A program made the position numbers and the translations under genes. Below, in pieces: positions 32,701 through 39,221 of a DNA stretch of 64,000 nucleotides. The DNA comes from Clostridiales bacterium (GTDB lineage Bacteria; Bacillota; Clostridia; Lachnospirales; Lachnospiraceae). The stretch spans positions 80,978 to 144,977 of the forward strand of contig JAJBVD010000006.1 of the NCBI GenBank assembly GCA_020859985.1, given 5' to 3'. Under the pieces are notes generated by a model. It ran no database searches and was not told the origin of the DNA. It saw only the letters and a list, made by a program, of their open reading frames with translations. Within the stretch, counting starts at the first letter, position 1; each line of letters begins with the position of its first letter.

Positions 32701-34327
32701 AACGCCAGGCGTCAGCCTGATTTCCCCGCCGCCTCATCACGATATTTATTCGATCGAGGATCTGGCGCAGCTGATCTATGATCTGAAAAACGCGAACAAT
32801 CAGGCGGATATTTCCGTGAAGCTGGTATCCGAGGCGGGTGTCGGCACTGTCGCGGCCGGCGTGGCTAAGGCGGGAGCGCAGGTCATTCTGATCTCCGGCT
32901 ATGACGGCGGTACCGGAGCGGCGCCGCGCAGTTCCATCCATCATGCGGGACTTCCGTGGGAGCTGGGCCTGGCGGAGACTCACCAGACTCTGTTGATGAA
33001 CGGCCTGCGCAACAAGGTCCGCATCGAGACAGACGGTAAGCTGATGAGCGGCCGCGACGTGGCGATGGCGATCCTGCTCGGCGCAGAAGAGTTCGGCTTT
33101 GCGACCGGACCGCTGGTATCGATGGGCTGCGTGATGATGCGTGTCTGCAATCTGGACACCTGCCCGGTCGGTGTGGCGACACAGAATCCGGAGCTTCGCA
33201 AGCGTTTCCGCGGCAAGCCGGAATATGTTGTGAACTTTATGAGATTTATCGCGCAGGATCTGCGTGAATATATGGCAAAGCTCGGCTTCCGCACCATTGA
33301 TGAGATGGTCGGCAGGAGCGACCTGCTTAAAAAGATGGACAACTGCTCGAATCCGCGTGCAGAGCGCATTGACCTCAGCAATATCCTGAACAATCCTTAT
33401 GCGGGCGGCGGACAGAAGGTGACCTTTGATCCGGAGCAGGTATTTGATTTCAAGCTGGATAAGACCAAGGATGAGACGGTGCTGATGGCGAAGCTTGGCA
33501 GCGCGCTGGAGCAGGGCCAGAAGCGGAGTGTGGAACTGGATGTTTCCAATGTGGACCGCGCGTTTGGCACGATCTTCGGTTCTGAGATCACCCGGAGATA
33601 TCCGGAAGGACTGGAGGAAGATACTTATACGATCAAATGCCACGGCGCGGGCGGACAGAGCTTCGGCGCGTTTATTCCGAAGGGCCTGACCCTCGAGCTG
33701 GTCGGCGACAGCAACGACTACTTCGGCAAGGGCCTGTCCGGCGGCAAGCTGATCGTCTATCCGCCGGCGGGCGTGCCTTTCAAGGAGGATGAGAACATCA
33801 TTATCGGCAACGTAGCGCTCTACGGCGCGACCAGCGGAAGCGCGTACATCAACGGCGTCGCGGGCGAACGTTTCTGCGTAAGAAACTCCGGCGCGATCAC
33901 GGTTGTGGAGGGCGTGGGAGACCACGGCTGCGAATACATGACCGGCGGACGCGCGGTGATCCTGGGCAGTGTCGGCAAGAACTTTGCTGCCGGCATGAGC
34001 GGCGGTATCGCCTATGTGCTGGATGAGAACAGTGACCTGTACACGAAGGTTAACAAAAACATGGTATCGATCGAACTTATCACATCAAAATACGATGTGC
34101 AGGAGCTTAAAGAGATCATCAACGACCATGTGAAATACACGAACTCTAAGAAGGGCAAGGAGATTCTGGATGATTTCGGCTCATATCTGCCGAAATTCAA
34201 AAAGATCATCCCGCATGAGTACAAGCAGATGCAGATGGCGATCGTGCAGATGGAAGAGAAGGGCTTAAGCAGCGAGCAGGCTCAGATCGAGGCATTCTAT
34301 GCGATCACCGAAGGACAGGATGAGTAA
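29762..34327 (+). CDS. gltB: Glutamate synthase large subunit
   Basis: A 1521-residue amidotransferase that makes glutamate from glutamine and 2-oxoglutarate. The start is ATG 29762, eight bases after AGGAGG. The glutaminase nucleophile is Cys26 in FEHDNCGIGAI, exposed after removal of a roughly 25-residue propeptide. FMN-domain features include GAMSYGSISQEAHETLAIAM, KPGEGGHLPG and ISGYDGGTGAAPRSS. The 3Fe-4S cysteines are in MGCVMMRVCNLDTCPVGVAT. The C-terminal beta-helix carries repeats such as GGQSFGAF and MTGGRAVILG. It is co-transcribed with gltD 14 bases later. The name follows the E. coli scheme; the B. subtilis equivalent is gltA. Confidence 0.98.
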   Translation: MDSMRHTESVCREPGLYRPEFEHDNCGIGAIVNIKGIKTHQTVADALSIVENLEHRAGKDAEGKTGDGVGIMLQISHKFFSRACSDLGIFLGGERDYGIGMFFFPQDDLQRNQAKKMFESIVKKEGLKFLGWRKVPTVPEVLGHKALEKMPYIEQGFVERPKDVEKGLDFDRRLYIVRRIFEQSNETTYVVSFSSRTIIYKGMFLVGQLRTFFMDLQSEDYESAIAIVHSRFSTNTNPSWERAHPYRLMVHNGEINTIRGNADKMLAREETMSSSYMEEDMHKVLPVINAKGSDSAMLDNTLEFLTMNGMDLPLAVMITIPEPWANNAVMSQKKKDFYHYYATMMEPWDGPASILFSDGDIMGAVLDRNGLRPSRYYVTSDGYVVLSSEVGVLDIPPEKIVQKERLHPGKMLLVDTVAGRLVDDEELKSRYADRQPYGEWLDRYLVALKDLKIPNKKVETYSDEMRMRLMKTFGYSYEEYRTSIKNMAETGGEGISAMGIDTPLAVLSSKHQPLFNYFKQLFAQVTNPPIDAIREKVVTSKTVYVGVEGNLLEEHPENCQVLQIQNPILSNTDMLKIKNMKVPGFKVAEVSITYYKNTGLEKAIDHLFLEVDRAFRDGANILILSDKGVDKFRVPIPSLLATSAVNQYLVNTKRKTSIAVILETGEPREVHHFATLLGYGASAINPYLALDTIHQLIDTNMLEKDYYAAVEDYTNAIINGIVKIASKMGISTIQSYQGSQIFEAIGISQEVIEKYFTNTVSRVGGITLKDIEDDIDYRHSKAFDPLGLKEDLTLDSMGWHKSRSGGEHHRYNPCTIHLLQESTRTGNYQMFKEFTELVNQEESGCIRNTMDFIYPEQGVPIDEVESVDSIVTRFKTGAMSYGSISQEAHETLAIAMNMLHGKSNTGEGGESLERLVIGPDGKNRCSAIKQVASGRFGVTSRYLVSAKEIQIKMAQGAKPGEGGHLPGKKVYPWIAKTRHSTPGVSLISPPPHHDIYSIEDLAQLIYDLKNANNQADISVKLVSEAGVGTVAAGVAKAGAQVILISGYDGGTGAAPRSSIHHAGLPWELGLAETHQTLLMNGLRNKVRIETDGKLMSGRDVAMAILLGAEEFGFATGPLVSMGCVMMRVCNLDTCPVGVATQNPELRKRFRGKPEYVVNFMRFIAQDLREYMAKLGFRTIDEMVGRSDLLKKMDNCSNPRAERIDLSNILNNPYAGGGQKVTFDPEQVFDFKLDKTKDETVLMAKLGSALEQGQKRSVELDVSNVDRAFGTIFGSEITRRYPEGLEEDTYTIKCHGAGGQSFGAFIPKGLTLELVGDSNDYFGKGLSGGKLIVYPPAGVPFKEDENIIIGNVALYGATSGSAYINGVAGERFCVRNSGAITVVEGVGDHGCEYMTGGRAVILGSVGKNFAAGMSGGIAYVLDENSDLYTKVNKNMVSIELITSKYDVQELKEIINDHVKYTNSKKGKEILDDFGSYLPKFKKIIPHEYKQMQMAIVQMEEKGLSSEQAQIEAFYAITEGQDE

Positions 34328-34341
34328 AGGGGGCGCGAATC

Positions 34342-35826
34342 GTGGGAAAACCAACCGGATTTTTAGAGTATAAAAGGGAAAATGATATCGAGACGGCGCC
34401 GATGGAGCGCATTCTGAACTTTAATGAATTCCATACCCCGCTGCCGCTGGAAAAGCAGAGGCAGCAGGGAGCGAGATGCATGGCGTGCGGCGTGCCGTTC
34501 TGCCAGGCAGGCATGATGATCGGCGGCATGGCCTCCGGCTGTCCGCTGAACAATCTGGTGCCGGAGTGGAACGATCTGGTCTATCACGGCAGCTGGGAGG
34601 AAGCTTATTACCGTCTGACCAAGACCAACTGTTTCCCGGAATTTACCTCCCGGGTATGTCCGGCGCTCTGCGAAGCGGCCTGCACGTGCAACCTTGACAC
34701 GGATCCTGTGTCCTCCAAGGCAAATGAACGCGCCATCATTGAGAATGCGTTCGCGACCGGCCTGGTGAAGCCGAATCCGCCCGAAGTGCGCACCGGCAAA
34801 AAGGTGGCTGTCATTGGCAGCGGTCCGTCCGGTCTTGCGACAGCGATGCAGCTCAACAAGCGCGGACATCTCGTGACGGTATATGAGCGCAATGACCGCA
34901 TCGGCGGACTGCTGCGCTACGGCATTCCGAACATGAAGCTGGACAAATCCGTGATCGACCGCCGTGTCGCCCTGATGGAGGCGGAAGGCATCACGTTCGT
35001 GACCAACGCCAATGTCGGAGAGAATGTCAGTGCGGAAGACCTGCAGAAGGAATACGACGCGATTGTTCTCTGCTGCGGCGCTTCTAACCCGCGTGATATC
35101 AACGCGCCGGGACGCGAGGCGAAGGGTATCTACTTTGCGGTAGATTTCCTCAAGGCGACGACAAAGAGCCTGCTGGATTCGAATTTTGCGGACAAAAAAT
35201 ACATCTCTGCAAAAGGCAAGCATGTGATCGTCATCGGCGGCGGCGACACCGGCAATGACTGTGTCGGCACTTCCATCCGTCTGGGCGCTGCTTCCGTGAC
35301 GCAGCTGGAAATGATGCCGAAGCTGCCGGATACCCGTGCGGCGAACAACCCGTGGCCGGTATGGCCGCGCGTCTGCAAGACCGACTACGGCCAGCAGGAA
35401 GCCATCGCCATGTTCGGGCATGATCCGCGTATTTACACGACGACGGTCAAAGAGTTTGTCATGAATAAAAAAGGCGAGCTCGCCAAAGCCGTGCTGGTCA
35501 GTCTGGAGAGCAAAAAGGATGAAAAGACCGGCCGCATGATGATGGTGCCGATCGAGGGCAGCGAGAAAACCGTAAAAGCGGATCTCGTATTGATCGCGGC
35601 AGGTTTTCTCGGCGCACAGAAGTACGTGACCGATGCGTTCAAGGTGGATCTGAATCCGCGCACGAATGTTCTCACCGCACCCGGCAAATACGCTTCCAGC
35701 GTGCCGAAGGTGTTTACGGCGGGCGACATGCACCGCGGTCAGTCCCTAGTTGTGTGGGCGATCCGCGAAGGACGCGAGGCGGCGAAAGAGGTTGACCAGT
35801 ATTTGATGGGGTACACAAACCTGTAA
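34342..35826 (+). CDS. gltD: Glutamate synthase small subunit (NADPH)
   Basis: A 494-residue flavin oxidoreductase that passes electrons from NAD(P)H to GltB. It starts with GTG 34342 after AAGGGGG. The N-terminal domain has the Cys clusters for two 4Fe-4S centres (CMACGVPFC, SGCPLNNLVPEW, CPALCEAACTCN). FAD binding is at VAVIGSGPSGLATAMQL and NAD(P)H binding at HVIVIGGGDTGNDCVG. The end has the FAD-contact AGDMHRGQSLVVWAI. It forms a two-gene operon with gltB, closed by the terminator at 35852-35900. Confidence 0.98.
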   Translation: MGKPTGFLEYKRENDIETAPMERILNFNEFHTPLPLEKQRQQGARCMACGVPFCQAGMMIGGMASGCPLNNLVPEWNDLVYHGSWEEAYYRLTKTNCFPEFTSRVCPALCEAACTCNLDTDPVSSKANERAIIENAFATGLVKPNPPEVRTGKKVAVIGSGPSGLATAMQLNKRGHLVTVYERNDRIGGLLRYGIPNMKLDKSVIDRRVALMEAEGITFVTNANVGENVSAEDLQKEYDAIVLCCGASNPRDINAPGREAKGIYFAVDFLKATTKSLLDSNFADKKYISAKGKHVIVIGGGDTGNDCVGTSIRLGAASVTQLEMMPKLPDTRAANNPWPVWPRVCKTDYGQQEAIAMFGHDPRIYTTTVKEFVMNKKGELAKAVLVSLESKKDEKTGRMMMVPIEGSEKTVKADLVLIAAGFLGAQKYVTDAFKVDLNPRTNVLTAPGKYASSVPKVFTAGDMHRGQSLVVWAIREGREAAKEVDQYLMGYTNL

Positions 35827-35831
35827 TACAG

Positions 35832-35992
35832 TTCCAAACAGCATCAAAAAGAAAAGACAGACTTTGCAGATTTATCTGCATAAGGCTGTCTTTTATTTTT
35901 GGGATGGGCGGGACGCCCATCAGCCTCAGACATATGACGCGTTAGCGGCATATAGCCTGCAAAGCAGGCGGTCTGTGGCCTGCTGTTTGGAA
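35832..35992 (+). other. Highly palindromic multi-armed element after gltD
   Basis: A perfect 12-bp outer pair TTCCAAACAGCA (35832-35843) / TGCTGTTTGGAA (35981-35992) encloses three arms. One is AAAAGACAG/CTGTCTTTT with inner TGCAGA/TCTGCA. The second is GATGGGC (35903-35909) / GCCCATC (35915-35921). The third is CCTCAGAC (35924-35931) / GTCTGTGG (35971-35978), enclosing ATATGaCGC/GCGgCATAT and CCTGC-aaa-GCAGG. Nearly all of its 161 bases pair. It could be a small structured RNA or a palindromic mobile unit; it includes the gltD terminator. Confidence 0.75.
35852..35900 (+). terminator. Terminator of gltBD
   Basis: AAAAGACAG (35852-35860) pairs with CTGTCTTTT (35886-35894), with an inner TGCAGA/TCTGCA hairpin, followed by a T-rich end. 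Confidence 0.85.
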
Positions 35993-36005
35993 TAGTGAAA
36001 TCAAT

Positions 36006-36039
36006 ACTTTGCAGATTTATCTGCATAAGGCTGTCTTTT
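36006..36039 (+). repeat. Exact second copy of 34 bases of the gltD terminator
   Basis: These 34 bases are identical to 35861-35894. The left terminator arm is absent from this copy, so only the small inner hairpin can form. This is a duplication footprint just before gpr. Confidence 0.9.
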
Positions 36040-36151
36040 TTATGCACACGGCCGGGCATTGTGTTTTGCGGCTTTACCAGTTTGTTCCTGCATATTTCAT
36101 GTGTAAATACGGCAAACTATATTCCAGCAAGAGTACAAAGGAGAGCTTTTT

Positions 36152-37132
36152 ATGCTGGGAAAATTTCAGGTACGGACAGATCTGGCACTGGAAGCGCGGG
36201 AAATCTGTGAGGAAACCGGAGAAAGCCGAACGAATGCGAACGAACCGATCCGTGGTGTAAGGGTCGATGAGGATGTTGATGAAGAACGGGAAATTTACAC
36301 GACGACAGTGACGATTGAGACGGAGAACGCGGCGAAAACAATGGGTAAGCCGGTTGGCACCTATATTACGCTCGAAGCGCCAAACCTGTCCACACCGGAT
36401 GAGGATTATCATCGGGAAATATCGGAAGAGCTGGCAAAACATTTGAGTCATCTGATTGGCGGAGGCAGGGAGTCGGTTCTGGTAGTTGGGCTTGGTAACC
36501 GGGAGGTGACGCCGGATGCACTGGGACCGGATGTCGTTAATAATCTGCGGATTACACGGCATATGATCCGTGAATATGGCCGTATGCCGGATGAAATGGA
36601 AACGGCAGCTGAGGTCAGCGCAATTGTGCCGGGTGTTATGGCACAGACGGGGATGGAGACACTGGAAATCATCCGCGGCGTAGTGGAGGAGACAAAGCCG
36701 CATCTGGTGATTGCGATTGATGCGCTGGCGGCCCGCAGTACGAAGCGGCTGAACCGGACAATACAGGTCACGGATACAGGAATTAATCCGGGCTCCGGCG
36801 TTGGCAATCACCGTGATGCAATCAATGAGGAAACGCTCGGAGTGCCGGTTATTGCGGTGGGCGTTCCAACAGTGGTGGATGCCGCAACGATCGTAAATGA
36901 CACGATGGAGGAATTGATCGCCGAGATGGATCGTTCTGAGTATTTTCAGATGCTAGGAGGGACCCTCGGTACTCTGGATTATGCCGAAAAGCATGAAATG
37001 ATCCATGAACTGATCTCACCGAGCCTGAATACAATGTTTGTGACACCCAAGGATATAGATGAGACGGTAAAGTGTCTGAGCTATACGATCTCGGAAGCGA
37101 TAAACATTGCGCTGCATGCCATGCAGGCATGA
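36152..37132 (+). CDS. gpr: Germination protease GPR
   Basis: A 326-residue protease that degrades small acid-soluble spore proteins when spores germinate. Family marks are FQVRTDLALEAREI at the start, VLVVGLGNREVTPDALGP, PGVMAQTGMET, AIDALAARSTKRLNRTIQ, DTGINPGSGVGNHR and GVPVIAVGVPTVVDA. The enzyme is made as a zymogen and cuts off a short N-terminal propeptide; the acidic residues near the start fit this. AAAGGAGAG precedes the ATG. It is strong evidence that the organism belongs to a spore-forming lineage. It would be expected to be made in the forespore, but no sigma-G promoter was confidently placed. Confidence 0.96.
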   Translation: MLGKFQVRTDLALEAREICEETGESRTNANEPIRGVRVDEDVDEEREIYTTTVTIETENAAKTMGKPVGTYITLEAPNLSTPDEDYHREISEELAKHLSHLIGGGRESVLVVGLGNREVTPDALGPDVVNNLRITRHMIREYGRMPDEMETAAEVSAIVPGVMAQTGMETLEIIRGVVEETKPHLVIAIDALAARSTKRLNRTIQVTDTGINPGSGVGNHRDAINEETLGVPVIAVGVPTVVDAATIVNDTMEELIAEMDRSEYFQMLGGTLGTLDYAEKHEMIHELISPSLNTMFVTPKDIDETVKCLSYTISEAINIALHAMQA

Positions 37133-37215
37133 AAAATATGCTGTTTTTCAGTGAATATGAATCTTCATAAACTGGAAAAAATGTTAAAATTTAGGTGGTA
37201 TTCCGTGAAATCTTG

Positions 37216-37224
37216 TGTTATAAT
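37216..37224 (+). promoter_or_regulatory. Extended -10 promoter of the GGDEF/EAL gene
   Basis: TGTTATAAT (37216-37224) is a consensus extended -10. The -35 region is weak, as is common for extended -10 promoters. Confidence 0.6.
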
Positions 37225-37292
37225 GTCTATAAATTATAGGCTTTTGCTAAGGGATTGTTTTATCAAAGCCGGATAAACCTGAAATTGGGGAC

Positions 37293-39020
37293 ATGGGAGG
37301 GAACGATGTGAAAGACGCGGATGCCAAAATGGTCGGGAATGAAGATCATGAACAAGAGCTGCTCGCTGTCGATGAGCTTCGCCAGATGATCGATCTTTTC
37401 AATCCATGTACGGACGATTATCTGTTTGTGTTGGACTTTCAGAAAGATATTTATTATATATCCCCTCACGCTCTGGAACGTTTCCACCTGCCGGGATACT
37501 ATTTTCATCATGTGGTGGACAATCTGCTTGTGGTTACCTATGAGAAAGACCGTCAGGCCCTGACAGAGGACCTTGAGGATCTTCTTGCATCGAAGACGCG
37601 AGAGACGCACAATCTGATTTACCGATGGCTGAATAAAGAGGAGCGGCCGGTCTGGATTAATTGCCGTGGGCGTGTGGCGCGCAAAGACGGTGAAGTCGTC
37701 TATATGGTGGGTTGTATCAATGAGATAGGCAAGAAGCAGAAAGCGGATAATGTATCCGGGCTGCTTGGAGAGACCAGTCTTCAGGCGTTCCTGCAGAGTT
37801 ATGCAGATGTGGTTCCGGATGGCTACCTGCTTCGGCTTGGTCTGGATAATTTCAAGTCGATCAATACGAAGCTTGGCATTGAATACGGAGACATGGTGCT
37901 GCGGCGCATGGGTGATATCATAGAACAGTGCGTACATGAGGGACAGCATTTGTACCGGATTGTGGCAGATGAGTTTATGATCATTGATTTTAACGGTGGG
38001 ACTGCGCAGGATGCTTCGGAGTTATATCGCAGTATCCGCAGGAGTCTGGATCAGTTTGTGGAAGAAAATCACTACGAGGCGTTTGTTACGGTTTCCGGCG
38101 GTATATTGATGTGCCGCGACCTGCAGGACTTCTCCTGGTCACAGATCATGAAATTATCCGAGTTTGCACTGACAGAGGCTAAGCTGCTTGGAAAGAACCG
38201 GGATTACATATTTGATCAGAAAGACTATGATTCGTTCATGAAGCGCAAGATGCTGACTCAGTCGCTGCGCCAGTCTGTAGCGAATGATATGGAAGGGTTT
38301 GAGGTTTACTACCAGCCGATTTTTCACAGTGATACCGGGCTCTTAAGCGGTGCGGAAGCCCTGATGCGTTATCACACCCAGGATGGTATGGTGATGCCGG
38401 GTGAGTTCATTCCTATTCTGGAAGAGACCGGACTGATCATTCCGGCCGGACGCTGGATCCTGTACGAGGCACTTCGTTTTGCAAAACGGATGCAGGATAC
38501 GATTCCGGATTTCCGGGTTAACGTCAATGTTTCTTATGTCCAGGTGATGAAGAGTGATGTTGTTGAAGATATCATGGAAGCTGTGAGGGCCTGTGATATG
38601 AAGCCGAAGGATCTGGTGATCGAACTGACGGAGAGTGGTCTGGTCGAATCGGATGTGTATTTTACACGACTCTGGAAACAGCTGAAAGAGAATGGTGTGA
38701 AGCTGGCACTGGATGACTTTGGCACGGGTTATTCGAATTTCCACTATCTGAATGATCTTCGTCCTGATATTATCAAGATTGACCGTTCCTTTACGATGCG
38801 CGCAATGGCAAATGAATATGAATATAATCTGCTGTCTCTTTTAAGCGGCATGGTGCGGAATCTGGAGCTGAAGGTTTGCGTAGAAGGCGTAGAGACGGAA
38901 GAAGAGAGAGACAAGATTGCCCTTCTGCCGCCGGATTTCAGTCAGGGATTTTTCTATGGACGTCCCTGCGCACAGGATGTGTTTGAAGAGAAGTTTATTC
39001 GGAATGCCGCAGCCGGATGA
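37293..39020 (+). CDS. c-di-GMP phosphodiesterase with degenerate GGDEF domain
   Basis: A 575-residue signalling protein without membrane segments. Residues about 30-145 look like a PAS-type sensor, about 155-305 a GGDEF domain, and about 320-570 an EAL domain. The GGDEF signature reads VADEF, so cyclase activity is unlikely. The EAL domain keeps AEALMR, ELTESG, LDDFGTGYSN, KIDRSF, CVEGVE and QGFFYGRP, so c-di-GMP cleavage is expected. The start could instead be GTG 37308, which has GGGAGGG just upstream. It is monocistronic, between gpr and a P-type ATPase gene, with a terminator behind it. Confidence 0.9.
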   Translation: MGGNDVKDADAKMVGNEDHEQELLAVDELRQMIDLFNPCTDDYLFVLDFQKDIYYISPHALERFHLPGYYFHHVVDNLLVVTYEKDRQALTEDLEDLLASKTRETHNLIYRWLNKEERPVWINCRGRVARKDGEVVYMVGCINEIGKKQKADNVSGLLGETSLQAFLQSYADVVPDGYLLRLGLDNFKSINTKLGIEYGDMVLRRMGDIIEQCVHEGQHLYRIVADEFMIIDFNGGTAQDASELYRSIRRSLDQFVEENHYEAFVTVSGGILMCRDLQDFSWSQIMKLSEFALTEAKLLGKNRDYIFDQKDYDSFMKRKMLTQSLRQSVANDMEGFEVYYQPIFHSDTGLLSGAEALMRYHTQDGMVMPGEFIPILEETGLIIPAGRWILYEALRFAKRMQDTIPDFRVNVNVSYVQVMKSDVVEDIMEAVRACDMKPKDLVIELTESGLVESDVYFTRLWKQLKENGVKLALDDFGTGYSNFHYLNDLRPDIIKIDRSFTMRAMANEYEYNLLSLLSGMVRNLELKVCVEGVETEEERDKIALLPPDFSQGFFYGRPCAQDVFEEKFIRNAAAG

Positions 39021-39074
39021 GATGCTGGCAGGCCGGGGATTCCGGCAGATAGTATGATTTTTTTGATAAACAGG

Positions 39075-39111
39075 AAGAGATACTTTTCGGGCAGAAGAGT
39101 ATCTCTTTTTT
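39075..39111 (+). terminator. Terminator after the GGDEF/EAL gene
   Basis: AAGAGATACT (39075-39084) pairs with AGTATCTCTT (39098-39107), running into TTTTTT. Confidence 0.9.
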
Positions 39112-39221
39112 AATGTTTTTTTAGAATTATTTTCGATTTGCAGGGTTATCAATTAGAATGAGGTATGATAGAATGATGAAAAACGGAACAAAATCAAGGA
39201 TAACTGTAAGAGGAATGAATT

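Noticed and set aside
32699..33925. Long open frame on the minus strand inside gltB (about 400 codons)
   Set aside because: It lies fully opposite a conserved gene, has His/Arg/Ala-rich sequence typical of antisense frames in codon-biased genes, and has no ribosome site or family match.
34363..35733. Minus-strand open frame opposite gltD
   Set aside because: Same reasoning: a codon-bias shadow of a well-identified gene.
37191..37210. AGGTGGTATTCCGTG resembling a T-box sequence
   Set aside because: It lacks the GGNACCGCG core and lies upstream of the probable -10 box, so it would not be transcribed.
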